64,000 nt of DNA from Arthrobacter sp. SDTb3-6 (lineage in GTDB: Bacteria > Actinomycetota > Actinomycetes > Actinomycetales > Micrococcaceae). The stretch spans positions 31,976 to 95,975 of the forward strand of contig NZ_JAAMFN010000014.1 of NCBI RefSeq assembly GCF_013376095.1. The letters are read 5' to 3'. Of this stretch, positions 8,580 through 18,993 are shown one piece after another; position 1 is the stretch's first letter, and every line of letters starts with the position of its first letter. Under the pieces are notes generated by a model. The model did no database searches. It saw nothing but the letters and a program-made list of their open reading frames with translations, and was not told the DNA's origin. A program made the translations under genes and the position numbers.

Positions 8580-11500
8580 GTGTCGTATCCCACCGCCGGC
8601 TCGCGCCTGTTGACGCGGATCGCCGAGTTTACCGAAAATTCCATTGCGGCCGGCCGCGCCTACGCCGCGGACGGCCGGGTCCAGGACATCACGCTGGAAC
8701 CGGCGACGGGCCTGCTGTCCGGGAAGGTCATGGGCACGGCGCCCTACCGTTCAACGGCCAAGCTGGTCCGGGAGCACGACGGCGTGGTGGCCTGCCGGGT
8801 GGGCATCTGCAACTGCCCCGTCCGGCAGAACTGCAAGCACGTGGTGGCGCTGATTGCGGCCGCCGAGTCCGACCCCAATTTCCAGGACTTTTTTGTCCCC
8901 GAGGAAACCGTCCACGAACCGACCTACCTGGAAACGCTGCTCGCCAACGCCAAGGGCGGCAAGGCCGGGGCTGCCGGGAAGGCCCCCGGCGCGGCAGGTG
9001 CGCAAACAGCCGACTGGGAAGCCTCGCTGGCGGAGCTGCTGCCGCCGGCCGTGCACGCACCGTCATCCGACACCCCCGCACTGGGGCTGCAGTTTGAGCT
9101 GCAGCTGCCGCCCCCGCGCTTCTCCTACCGCGGCCACGGCGGCAAGGTGGCCGCGGCGCCCATCCTCAATGTCCGGCCCGTGGTGATGGGCAGCCGGGGC
9201 AAATGGGTCAAGACGGGCGTCAGCTGGAACACGCTGGGCTACCTGAGCTACGGCCGCCAGCACGATCCCTCCCAGCTGGAGTGGCTCAGCGAGTTTCTCG
9301 CCGCCCACAGCCCGCGGCAGTACAGCCACAGCAACGCCTCCTCCTGGCTGGCCGTCAATGACTTTGCCGGCCGCAACCTGTGGCAGCTGCTGGCCGAGGC
9401 CCCCAAGCACGGCGTGGCCCTGGTCCAGTCCGGCACCGGGGACCCCGTGCGGATTTCCTCCGACGAGGCTACCGTCCAGCTGGACGTTTCCCGCGCCGAA
9501 TCAGGCGGGCTGGACGTGGGCCCGCTGATCGAGGTGGGCGGCACCCCCGTCAACGAGGACGTTGTGGGCACCATCGGAAACCCTGTCCACGGCCTGTTTT
9601 TCAGCGAGCAGACGGACACCCTGCCCAACGTGGCCAGCGGCACCTCGGGGAGAAACGCCGTCGTACGTGGCACCATCACGCTGGCGCCGCTGGCGGCGGG
9701 GACGCCCGCGCAGATGCTCGAGTTCGCCCTGCGCAGGCAGGCCGTGCATGTGCCGGAGGACGGCGAGGAAAAGTTCCTCACGCAGTTTTACCCCCAGTTG
9801 AAGCAGTCGGCCGCGGTGGTCTCCGCGGACCAGTCGGTGGAGCTGCCCGAATATGTGGAGCCGGAGCTGTCGCTGCTGGCCGCCTATGGCGACGACCACA
9901 CACTGCGGCTGCACTGGGAATGGCACTACCGGGTGGGCAACCGGGTGAATTCGCGCCCGCTGTGGCCCGAACCGGGGGAATCGGCCGTGCGTGACGCCGG
10001 CGCCGAGGAACGCATCGTCAAGAGTGTGGGCCAGCCGTGGCTGGAGGTCGCCGCCATGGGGGTGGCCGCGAACAGTGCCTGGGGCGAGCCGAAGCTAGCC
10101 GGCTCGGCCACGCTAACGGGCCTGGACACCATGGCGTTCACCGAGACCGTGCTGCCGCGGCTGCGCGAACTGCCCGGAGTCACGGTGGAAACCAGCGGCG
10201 ACATTGCCAGCTACCGCGAGGTCACCGAGGCGCCGATCGTGAAGATCTCCACGCATGCCACGGATGAGCGCGACTGGTTCGACCTGGGCATCGTGATCAC
10301 GGTGGAGGGACAATTCGTCTCCTTCGCCGCCGTATTCTCCGCCCTGGCCGCGGGGCAAAGCCGGATGCTGCTGCCCAGCGGCGCCTACTTCTCGTTGGAC
10401 CGCCCGGAATTGCACGAGCTGCGCGCCCTCATCGACGAAGCCCGCGGGCTGAACGACCTCAAGGACGGCGAACTGCGGATCAGCCGCTTCCAGGCAGGGC
10501 TGTGGGATGAGCTGGCCCAGCTGGGGATTGTGGACGAGCAGGCGGAGGCGTGGCGGAAGTCGGTGTCCGGGCTGCTCGACGGCGGCCCGGCGGAACCGCT
10601 GCCCACTCCTCCCGCGCTGAACGCCACCCTGCGGCCGTACCAGGGCGAGGGCTTCAACTGGCTGAACTTCCTGTACACGCATGGGCTGGGCGGAGTGCTA
10701 GCCGACGACATGGGCCTGGGCAAGACCGTGCAAACCCTGGCGCTGGTCACACAGGTCAGGGCCTCCGGCTCGAACGGGCTGCCGTTCCTGGTGGTGGCGC
10801 CGACGTCCGTGGTGGGCAACTGGGCCAGTGAAAGCGAGAAGTTTGCGCCGGGGCTGAAGGTGGCGACGGTCTCGGAGACGTTTGCCAAGAGCGGGCTCGA
10901 CTCCGCCGCGTTCTTCGCGGGTGCTGCCATTGTCATCACCTCCTACGCGCTGTTCCGGATCGACTTTGCCGAATACGGCAGGCAGGACTTTGCCGGGCTG
11001 ATCCTGGACGAGGCCCAGTTCGTCAAGAACCACCAGTCGAAGGCCTACCAGTGCGCCCGCAAGCTCAAGGCGCCGTTCAAGCTGGCCGTGACCGGCACGC
11101 CGCTGGAAAACAACCTGATGGAGCTGTGGACGCTGCTGTCCATCGTGGCCCCCGGCCTGTTCCCGAGCCCCAAACGCTTCGCCGAGTTCTATCAGCGCCC
11201 CATTGAGCGCAACGGGAACGCCAAGCTGCTGGCCAGGCTGCGCACGCGCGTGAAGCCGCTGATGCTCCGGCGCACCAAGGAACAGGTCATCAAGGACCTG
11301 CCGGCCAAGCAGGAGCAGATCCTGGAGGTGGAGCTCAACGCCCGGCACCAGAAGGTCTACCAGACGCACCTGCAAAGGGAGCGGGCGAAGATCCTGGGCC
11401 TCTTGGAGGATGTCAACAAGAACCGTTTCACCATCTTCCAGTCGCTGACCCTGCTGCGCCAGCTCAGCCTTGACGTCTCCCTCGTGGACGAGGGCCAGGC

Positions 11501-12017
11501 GGGCGTACGTTCCTCCAAGCTCGACGTGCTGTTTGAGCAGCTGGAGGACGTGGTGAAGGAAGGCCACCGGGCGCTGATCTTCAGCCAGTTCACGGGCTTC
11601 CTGGGAAAAGTGCGCGACAGGCTGGTGGCGGAGGGCATCGACTTCACCTACCTTGACGGCTCCACCCGGAACCGGGCCGCCGTCGTCGAGGAGTTCAAGA
11701 ACGGCACGGCGCCGCTGTTCCTGATCAGCCTCAAGGCCGGCGGCTTCGGCCTGAACCTGACCGAGGCGGACTACGTGTTCATCCTGGACCCCTGGTGGAA
11801 CCCGGCCTCCGAGGCGCAGGCCGTGGACCGCACGCACCGCATTGGGCAAAAGAAGAACGTGATGGTGTACCGGCTCGTGGCCAAGGACACCATCGAGGAA
11901 AAGGTCATGGCGCTCAAGGCCAAGAAGTCCCAGCTGTTCTCCGACGTCATGAGCGGGGATGCCCTCTCCGGCGGGGCCCTCACGGCCACGGACCTGGCGG
12001 GGCTGTTCAGCGAATAG
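8580..12017 (+). CDS. SWIM zinc-finger SNF2-family DEAD/DEAH helicase
   Basis: A roughly 1145-residue SWI2/SNF2 ATPase. The GTG at 8580 is preferred because AGGAAG lies about 11 bases upstream; a start at 8532 would add 16 residues. Near the N-terminus is a SWIM zinc motif (C-N-C-P-V-R-Q-N-C-K-H-V). A long poorly conserved middle region follows. The C-terminal 450 residues hold the motor: DDMGLGKT (Walker A), D-E-A-Q (motif II), T-G-T-P-L-E-N-N, and the HELICc motif D-R-T-H-R-I-G-Q-K-K. Such proteins translocate on DNA or remodel protein-DNA complexes; the bacterial target is unknown. The family is near certain. Confidence 0.93.
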   Translation: MSYPTAGSRLLTRIAEFTENSIAAGRAYAADGRVQDITLEPATGLLSGKVMGTAPYRSTAKLVREHDGVVACRVGICNCPVRQNCKHVVALIAAAESDPNFQDFFVPEETVHEPTYLETLLANAKGGKAGAAGKAPGAAGAQTADWEASLAELLPPAVHAPSSDTPALGLQFELQLPPPRFSYRGHGGKVAAAPILNVRPVVMGSRGKWVKTGVSWNTLGYLSYGRQHDPSQLEWLSEFLAAHSPRQYSHSNASSWLAVNDFAGRNLWQLLAEAPKHGVALVQSGTGDPVRISSDEATVQLDVSRAESGGLDVGPLIEVGGTPVNEDVVGTIGNPVHGLFFSEQTDTLPNVASGTSGRNAVVRGTITLAPLAAGTPAQMLEFALRRQAVHVPEDGEEKFLTQFYPQLKQSAAVVSADQSVELPEYVEPELSLLAAYGDDHTLRLHWEWHYRVGNRVNSRPLWPEPGESAVRDAGAEERIVKSVGQPWLEVAAMGVAANSAWGEPKLAGSATLTGLDTMAFTETVLPRLRELPGVTVETSGDIASYREVTEAPIVKISTHATDERDWFDLGIVITVEGQFVSFAAVFSALAAGQSRMLLPSGAYFSLDRPELHELRALIDEARGLNDLKDGELRISRFQAGLWDELAQLGIVDEQAEAWRKSVSGLLDGGPAEPLPTPPALNATLRPYQGEGFNWLNFLYTHGLGGVLADDMGLGKTVQTLALVTQVRASGSNGLPFLVVAPTSVVGNWASESEKFAPGLKVATVSETFAKSGLDSAAFFAGAAIVITSYALFRIDFAEYGRQDFAGLILDEAQFVKNHQSKAYQCARKLKAPFKLAVTGTPLENNLMELWTLLSIVAPGLFPSPKRFAEFYQRPIERNGNAKLLARLRTRVKPLMLRRTKEQVIKDLPAKQEQILEVELNARHQKVYQTHLQRERAKILGLLEDVNKNRFTIFQSLTLLRQLSLDVSLVDEGQAGVRSSKLDVLFEQLEDVVKEGHRALIFSQFTGFLGKVRDRLVAEGIDFTYLDGSTRNRAAVVEEFKNGTAPLFLISLKAGGFGLNLTEADYVFILDPWWNPASEAQAVDRTHRIGQKKNVMVYRLVAKDTIEEKVMALKAKKSQLFSDVMSGDALSGGALTATDLAGLFSE

Positions 12018-12035
12018 CAGCGGTTCCCCGCCGAC

Positions 12036-12095
12036 GGCGTGCCAGGCTGCCGGGGGCGTGGTAAATTTCACACGCCCCGGACAGCTTGGCACGCC
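12036..12095. repeat. Long hairpin element, copy 1
   Basis: A 60-bp imperfect palindrome: 25-base arms (12036-12060 and 12071-12095) pair at about 22 positions around a 10-base AT-rich loop containing AAATTT. It lies 19 bases past the SNF2 helicase stop. A second copy sits at 13167-13232 in reverse orientation; 21 consecutive bases match exactly between them. It may act as a transcription terminator, a repetitive element, or both. Confidence 0.8.
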
Positions 12096-12178
12096 GCCGG
12101 ATTTACGGCCCCCGGGCCTTATCCACAATCCGGGCGGCGGCCGTTGAAGTCGGCCCCGCGCGCGGCAAGGCTTGGGGC

Positions 12179-13168
12179 ATGGAAACATCGGAATTGGCCG
12201 CAAAGATTGCCCGGGACTGGCCCGCCGGAACTGAAATCGGCACCACGGCAGATCTGGGACGGGCAGGCCTCGGCCCACGGCTGCTGACCTCGGCCGTGCG
12301 GCACGGGCTCCTGGTAAGGGTCCGGCACGGCGCGTACGTCAGGATGGCCGTGTGGCAAGGCAAACATCCGTCGGAAAAGGACATGCTTCGAATCACGGCA
12401 CACTTCCGGGCCACCCGCGGCCGTGCCCTCTACAGCCATGTGAGCGCTGCGCGGCTTCTTGGACTGTACATCTGGAATGCGGGGCCGGCCGTACACGTCA
12501 CCACGCCGTCGTCGGTGTCCGCAAAAAGTGCCGTGCCGGGGGTCAAGGTGCACCGCCGCAGCCTGCCTGCCTCAGCGCAAACGCGGATCAGCCACCGCTG
12601 GCTTGGCCCGGTCAGGACCACCACCCTGGAGCAAACCATCCTTGACTGTGCGCGAACGGAGCCGTTTGTCACGGCCGTCATCATCGGCGACGCCGGCCTG
12701 CACTGGGGTGCCAGCCTGCCGGCGCTGGGCGAACTCCTCGAGGCCATCCCGGGCAGGCGCGGGGTGTGCGCCGCCCGCCGCGTCATCGATTCCCTCAACA
12801 AAAGTTCAGAATCCGCCGGCGAGACCCGGCTGCGGCTCATGGTCGGCGACATGGACATCCCGCAGCCGGAATACCAGGTACCCCTGCACGCTGCGGGCAA
12901 CAACTACCGGGTGGACGGTGCCTGGCGGGACATCAAGCTGGCCCTGGAATTCGATGGAAAGTCCAAGTACTTCGCGTACAAGCGCACCGACGAGGCGATC
13001 TACGAGGAACGCCGGCGGGAACGCGAGCTCATGGAGGACGGCTGGAGCTTCATTCGAATTGAGTGGAAGGACCTGGGCAATCCGGCACTGTTGCAGCGGC
13101 GGATCGTGGCGGCCATGCAGGCTGCGCGCAGGCGCACGGCGGCACTCCCGCCGAACCCCAGGCAGTGA
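12179..13168 (+). CDS. AbiEi-like wHTH plus DUF559/Vsr-like nuclease-fold protein
   Basis: A 329-residue protein. The N-terminal third (about residues 1-120) resembles the winged-helix region of type IV AbiEi antitoxin-like proteins. The C-terminal 110 residues look like a DUF559/Vsr-type PD-(D/E)XK domain: E-T-R-L-R, then Y-R-V-D-G-A-W, then A-L-E-F-D-G-K, an E-R-R-R-E-R helix, and G-W-S-F-I-R-I-E-W-K-D-L. The candidate acidic and Lys active-site residues appear present. No AbiEii-type toxin gene is adjacent. Relatives are frequent in actinobacterial genomes and lack an assigned function. The start at 12179 has GGGG just upstream. The gene is bracketed by two related hairpins. Confidence 0.7.
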   Translation: METSELAAKIARDWPAGTEIGTTADLGRAGLGPRLLTSAVRHGLLVRVRHGAYVRMAVWQGKHPSEKDMLRITAHFRATRGRALYSHVSAARLLGLYIWNAGPAVHVTTPSSVSAKSAVPGVKVHRRSLPASAQTRISHRWLGPVRTTTLEQTILDCARTEPFVTAVIIGDAGLHWGASLPALGELLEAIPGRRGVCAARRVIDSLNKSSESAGETRLRLMVGDMDIPQPEYQVPLHAAGNNYRVDGAWRDIKLALEFDGKSKYFAYKRTDEAIYEERRRERELMEDGWSFIRIEWKDLGNPALLQRRIVAAMQAARRRTAALPPNPRQ

Positions 13169-13232
13169 CGACGTGCCAAGCCGGCGGCGGCGTAGCAAAT
13201 TTCACACGTCACCGGCAGCCTGGCACGCCGTC
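13167..13232. repeat. Long hairpin element, copy 2 (inverted relative to copy 1)
   Basis: A 66-bp imperfect palindrome whose 28-base arms (13167-13194 and 13205-13232) pair at about 20 positions around an AT-rich loop with AAATTT. It exactly fills the gap between two convergent genes: its first bases lie in the stop codon of the AbiEi-like gene and its last bases in the stop codon of hspR. A bidirectional terminator role is therefore likely. Confidence 0.78.
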
Positions 13233-13671
13233 AGCGCTGGGGGCGCCAGACGACGACGGCCTGGCTACGGGCGCGGGGACGCTGGCCGCGCGCCAGGGCC
13301 ACAATGTCCCCGCCGGAGAGGCCCGCGGCAAAGACGCGGCCCGTGGGACGTGCCGGGCGCGAGTCCACTTCCGCGGCAGCGGCTGCAAGCTGCGTGCCCA
13401 GCTCCTGGACCTGGGCCCGCAGTGCCTCCACCTGCTGTTCCAACTGCATGATCCGCCGGATTCCCTCCAGGGACACGCCTTCCTGGGACAGCCGCTGCAC
13501 CTCGCGGAGCATGTCGACGTCGTGCGGGGAGTACCGCCGCGACCGGCCCGGGGCCCTGCTGGGCTTCACGATGCCCAGGCGGTCATACTGGCGCAGGGTC
13601 TGTGGGTGCATGTCCGCGAGTTCGGCCGCCACGGAGATCACAAAGATGGGAGCGTAGGGGTCAAGATTCAT
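13231..13671 (-). CDS. hspR: HspR, MerR-family heat-shock repressor
   Basis: A 146-residue MerR-family repressor of the HspR type. The N-terminal helix-turn-helix reads H-P-Q-T-L-R-Q-Y-D-R-L-G-I-V (about residues 21-34), followed by the R-R-Y-S wing. A Gln/Glu-rich coiled coil (about 70-100) should mediate dimer formation. HspR binds HAIR sites, usually with DnaK as co-repressor, and shuts off dnaK. Two HAIR sites are present before dnaK. It is the last gene of dnaK-grpE-dnaJ-hspR, 69 bases after dnaJ. Confidence 0.95.
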   Translation of the reverse strand: MNLDPYAPIFVISVAAELADMHPQTLRQYDRLGIVKPSRAPGRSRRYSPHDVDMLREVQRLSQEGVSLEGIRRIMQLEQQVEALRAQVQELGTQLAAAAAEVDSRPARPTGRVFAAGLSGGDIVALARGQRPRARSQAVVVWRPQR

Positions 13672-13740
13672 GGTGATCTCCTTTCATGCGGCGGCCGGCT
13701 TTGTCGGAATCCCGGATCCAGTCTGTCTGGATGGCCGGGG

Positions 13741-14721
13741 TCAGAGTTTGGCCTTGTCCTTCAAGGTTGCGCGGGGATCGCCGTCGGCGGTGGCGTCGGC
13801 GAAGGCCTGCACGGCCTCCTGGGCTTCCTTGCTCAGCTTTTGCGGGACGGAGACATCGATGGTGACCAGCAGGTCGCCGGTGGCCTTGGACGTCTTGACG
13901 CCGGCACCCTTCACGCGCAGGGTGCGTCCGGACGGGGTTCCGGCCGGGACACGCACGCGCACGGACTCGCCACTCAGGGTCGGGACGCTGATGTTCGCCC
14001 CCAGCGCGGCTTCCGGGAAGGTCACGGGCACGTGGACGCGGATGTTGTTGCCGTCGCGGTGGAAAAATTCGTGCGGCTTGACGTGGACGGTGACCATGAG
14101 GTCGCCCGGTCCGGCCGCGCCTGACTGGCCCTTGCCCTTGACCCGGACCTTCTGGCCGTCCTTGATGCCGGCCGGGATGCGCACGTCGATGACGTCGCCG
14201 TTGGGCTCGCGCAGGCCGATCTTGGTGCCGTGGATGGAGCCCCCAAAGGAAATGCTGGTCGACGCCGTCCGGTCCGCACCCTTGGTGGGTGTGGGCTGGA
14301 AGCCGCCAAACCCGCCGTTGCCGAAGAGGTCGGCGAACTCGGGCGGAAGGCCGGAAGCGCCGCCGAATCCAGGCGATCCGCGGCGCGCGCCGCCACGGGC
14401 GCCGCCGAACAGGTCGCCGAACACGTCCTCAAATCCGGCGGGGCCGCCCTGGCCGCCGGCTCCGCCGGCACTGAACCGGGCGCCGCCGCCCATGGCCCGG
14501 ATGGCGTCATATTGTTCGCGGTCTTCCTTGTCGGAGAGCACGGAATACGCTTCGGAGACGTCCTTGAAAGTCTTTTCCGCCTTGGCATCACCGGGATTGG
14601 TGTCCGGGTGGTACTTGCGTGCCAGCTTGCGGTAGGCCTTCTTGATGTCAGCGTCCGACGCATCCTTGGCGACACCAAGAATCTTGTAGAAGTCCTTTTC
14701 GACCCAGTCTTGACTTGCCAA
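13741..14721 (-). CDS. dnaJ: DnaJ-type co-chaperone (type II, no zinc finger)
   Basis: A 326-residue J-protein that would deliver clients to DnaK and stimulate its ATPase. The J domain occupies about residues 8-75 with the HPD tripeptide (Y-H-P-D-T-N). A Gly/Phe-rich linker (about 77-140) and two beta-barrel client-binding domains follow. The four CxxCxGxG zinc repeats of classical DnaJ are absent, so this is a type II (CbpA/DnaJB1-like) protein, although it sits in the dnaK operon. It follows grpE after a 134-base gap holding a nested hairpin. Confidence 0.92.
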   Translation of the reverse strand: MASQDWVEKDFYKILGVAKDASDADIKKAYRKLARKYHPDTNPGDAKAEKTFKDVSEAYSVLSDKEDREQYDAIRAMGGGARFSAGGAGGQGGPAGFEDVFGDLFGGARGGARRGSPGFGGASGLPPEFADLFGNGGFGGFQPTPTKGADRTASTSISFGGSIHGTKIGLREPNGDVIDVRIPAGIKDGQKVRVKGKGQSGAAGPGDLMVTVHVKPHEFFHRDGNNIRVHVPVTFPEAALGANISVPTLSGESVRVRVPAGTPSGRTLRVKGAGVKTSKATGDLLVTIDVSVPQKLSKEAQEAVQAFADATADGDPRATLKDKAKL

Positions 14722-14787
14722 GACGCCTCCTTCTTTACGCTTAGTTGTGTTTCATGTGGTGGTTTCGGCAAGCTCAACCACCGGATC

Positions 14788-14847
14788 GGCGGCGGCCGGG
14801 CCGCCCTGGTCGCGACAAGCGCGACCAACGGGTGCCCGGCCGCCGCC
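14788..14847. repeat. Nested hairpin between grpE and dnaJ
   Basis: A perfect 14-bp outer stem (14788-14801 with 14834-14847) encloses a perfect 8-bp inner stem (14807-14814 with 14820-14827) and a 5-base loop. Just beside it, at 14762-14783, is a TTTCGGCAAGCTCAACCACCGG segment that resembles half of the dispersed inverted repeat at 56790-56839. It may be a repetitive element that adjusts the grpE/dnaJ transcript ratio. Confidence 0.75.
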
Positions 14848-14855
14848 GGATGCGG

Positions 14856-15446
14856 TTATTCAGGTACGGAAACAACCACCTGGGCGGCGCGCAGCACGCG
14901 TTCGCCGGACCTGTAGCCGTTGCGCAGCACCTGGCTGACGGTGTCAACTTCAACATCGCTGCCCGGCTGCTGGATGAGCGCCTCATGGACGGTCGGGTCA
15001 AACGGGACGCCGGTGGCGTCGATCCGTTCCAGCCCGTACGTCTGGAGCGCGGCTTCCAGCTTGCCCGCGATCGCGGCAAACGGCCCGTCCACGATGTCGC
15101 CGTGGGCCCGGCCCGCGTCGATGTCGTCAAGCACCGGAAGCAGCGAGTTCAGCACGCCGATGACCGCCATCTGGCCGGCCACCGCCCGGTCGCGCTCGAC
15201 GCGCTTGCGGTAGTTGACGTACTCGGCCTGGAGGCGAAGGAGGTCATTCTTCAACTCCGCGGCCTCCGCCTTGTCGGTGCCCTGCGCCACGGAGCCCTCG
15301 GCCGGGACCTCAACGTCGTTGAGGATATCCTCGGCCTGGGAGAGCGCGTCGCCGTGGGTCTCGACAGGCCCGACCTCCGGAGTGGCACGCTCAACCGACG
15401 GATCGTTCTCCGGCTTGCCCTCTTCGGGGTTTACGGATTCAGACAT
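14856..15446 (-). CDS. grpE: GrpE nucleotide exchange factor
   Basis: A 196-residue GrpE, the ADP-release factor for DnaK. It has an acidic, poorly conserved N-terminus, a long helix with L-L-R-L-Q-A-E-Y-V-N-Y-R-K-R, and the C-terminal beta-wing with F-D-P-T-V-H-E-A-L and V-L-R-N-G-Y-R-S-G-E-R-V-L-R. It starts 2 bases after the dnaK stop, so translation is coupled. Confidence 0.96.
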   Translation of the reverse strand: MSESVNPEEGKPENDPSVERATPEVGPVETHGDALSQAEDILNDVEVPAEGSVAQGTDKAEAAELKNDLLRLQAEYVNYRKRVERDRAVAGQMAVIGVLNSLLPVLDDIDAGRAHGDIVDGPFAAIAGKLEAALQTYGLERIDATGVPFDPTVHEALIQQPGSDVEVDTVSQVLRNGYRSGERVLRAAQVVVSVPE

Positions 15447-15448
15447 GG

Positions 15449-17329
<1,881 letters not shown>

Positions 17330-17393
17330 TCATGGACCGCTGCCTGAACAAGTCGGCCACCGTGGCGGTGTCCGGGTCGCCCAACCAGCGGGT

Positions 17394-17466
17394 ATTGAGC
17401 GTTCTGGACTCAACTTTACTCAGCCTCGCTTCCATGTCAAACGAAGTTGAGTGTAGTTGACTCAAC
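17394..17466 (-). promoter_or_regulatory. dnaK promoter with two HAIR (HspR) operators
   Basis: Two HAIR-type inverted repeats with the canonical 7-base spacer are present: TTGAGC-N7-ACTCAA (within 17394-17414) and GTTGAGT-N7-ACTCAAC (17446-17466). Between them, read leftward, TTGACA (17440-17435) and TAAAGT (17418-17413) with a 16-base spacer form a plausible housekeeping promoter. One operator lies over the -10 and start region, the other upstream of the -35. HspR repression is well established for such sites in actinobacteria. Confidence 0.88.
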
Positions 17467-17557
17467 TTTCACTCAGGGCGTACCGGCACGACGCCGGCCG
17501 GGTCCGCGCTCCGGGCAGCTCTGGCCTGTGGGGCCCAGCGGGCGTAGGCTCCCGACC

Positions 17558-18382
17558 ATGAACGCTCAAAACGCCGGCGGTTCCGGCGACGTCTACACGC
17601 ACGGCCACCACGAAAGCGTGCTGCGCTCGCATGCCTCCCGGACGGCGGCAAATTCGGCCGCCTACCTGATTCCGCACCTGACCCATGGCCTCCGCGTCCT
17701 GGACGTGGGGTCCGGGCCGGGCACCATCACGGCCGACTTTGCCCTGCTGGTGGCCCCCGGGGAGGTGCTGGGCCTGGACCGCTCCCCCGAGGTGGTGGCG
17801 GCGGCCACGGCCCTGGCCGCCGAGCGGCGCCTGGCGAACCTGACCTTTGACACGGGGGACGTCTACAGCCTCGACTTCCCCGATGACACCTTCGACGTGG
17901 TGCACGCCCACCAGGTCCTCCAACACCTGACCGACCCGGTGGAGGCGCTGCGTGAGATGCGCCGGGTGGCTAAGCCAGGGGGGATCGTGGCGGTGCGCGA
18001 CGCCGATTTCCACGGCATGTCCTGGTACCCGCAGCTGCCGGAACTGGACGAGTGGATGGACGTATACCAGCGGGTGGCGCGGCACAACAATGCCGAGCCC
18101 GACGCCGGGCGGCGCCTGGTCCACTGGGCCCGGGCCGCGGGGCTGGCCGACATTGCCCCGTCGTCGGCCAACTGGCTCTACGCCACCGACGACCAGCGCG
18201 CCTGGCTGTCCGGGGTGTGGGCGGACCGGGTGGAAAAGTCCGCGTTTGCCGACCAGGCCTTCGCGTACGGGATGGCCGACGCCGCCGGGCTGGCACAGCT
18301 CGCCGCCGGCTGGCGCCGCTGGGGTGCCGCCCCGGACGGCTGGTTCCTCATGCCCAACGGCGAGATCATCGCCCGCGCCTGA
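17558..18382 (+). CDS. Class I SAM-dependent methyltransferase
   Basis: A 274-residue methyltransferase of the UbiE/Methyltransf_11 type. SAM motif I is V-L-D-V-G-S-G-P-G-T (about residues 46-55), followed by G-L-D-R-S and D-V-V-H-A-H-Q-V-L-Q-H-L. The ATG at 17558 gives the family-like start; an in-frame upstream ATG at 17447 lies inside the HAIR region and is unlikely. The substrate cannot be predicted. It is divergent from dnaK and could share its regulatory DNA. Confidence 0.82.
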   Translation: MNAQNAGGSGDVYTHGHHESVLRSHASRTAANSAAYLIPHLTHGLRVLDVGSGPGTITADFALLVAPGEVLGLDRSPEVVAAATALAAERRLANLTFDTGDVYSLDFPDDTFDVVHAHQVLQHLTDPVEALREMRRVAKPGGIVAVRDADFHGMSWYPQLPELDEWMDVYQRVARHNNAEPDAGRRLVHWARAAGLADIAPSSANWLYATDDQRAWLSGVWADRVEKSAFADQAFAYGMADAAGLAQLAAGWRRWGAAPDGWFLMPNGEIIARA

Positions 18383-18408
18383 CAGCCCGACCAAACATCG
18401 GGGCCCGC

Positions 18409-18993
18409 ATGGAGAAGAACCGGCTCGAGGCGCTCAGCGACGGCGTCCTGGCGATCATCATCACCATCATGGTGCTGGAGTTCAAGACCCCGGGGACGGC
18501 CGACTGGGCGGGGCTGGCCAGCATCCTGCCGTCGCTGCTGAGCTACCTGCTGAGCTTCATTTACATCGGCATCTACTGGAACAACCACCACCACATGATC
18601 AAGCTGGCGGACGGGGTGAGCGGCGGCATCCTGTGGGCGAACCTGCACCTGCTGTTTTGGCTGTCCCTGGTGCCGTTCATGACGCGCTGGATGGATGAGT
18701 CCGGGTTTGCCGTGGTGCCGGTCTTCATTTACGGCGTCAACCTGCTGCTGGCGGCCGTCGCCTACGCCATCCTGCAGGCGGGCTTCATCCGCCAGCAGGG
18801 CCCGGGCGGGCGCCTGGCCGGTGCCCTGGGGCGGAACGTCAAGGCGCGCATCTCCCCCGCCATCTACATTACGGGGTGCGCCCTGTCCTTCGTTTCGCCC
18901 GCCTTCGGGCTGGCCGCCTACGCCGTGGTGGCGGCCATTTGGCTGGTGCCGGACCGGGGGATGGAGCGCATGCTGCAAAGCGGCGGGGACTAG
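18409..18993 (+). CDS. TMEM175/DUF1211-family potassium channel-like protein
   Basis: A 194-residue integral membrane protein with five or six predicted helices. It begins R-L-E-A-L-S-D-G-V-L-A-I-I-I-T, matching the TMEM175 signature (R-x-x-x-F/L-S-D-G) that lines the pore of bacterial TMEM175 K+ channels. Here Leu replaces the more common Phe before S-D-G. A W-N-N-H-H-H segment follows helix 2. It overlaps the next, convergent gene at the stop codon by 4 bases. Confidence 0.85.
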   Translation: MEKNRLEALSDGVLAIIITIMVLEFKTPGTADWAGLASILPSLLSYLLSFIYIGIYWNNHHHMIKLADGVSGGILWANLHLLFWLSLVPFMTRWMDESGFAVVPVFIYGVNLLLAAVAYAILQAGFIRQQGPGGRLAGALGRNVKARISPAIYITGCALSFVSPAFGLAAYAVVAAIWLVPDRGMERMLQSGGD

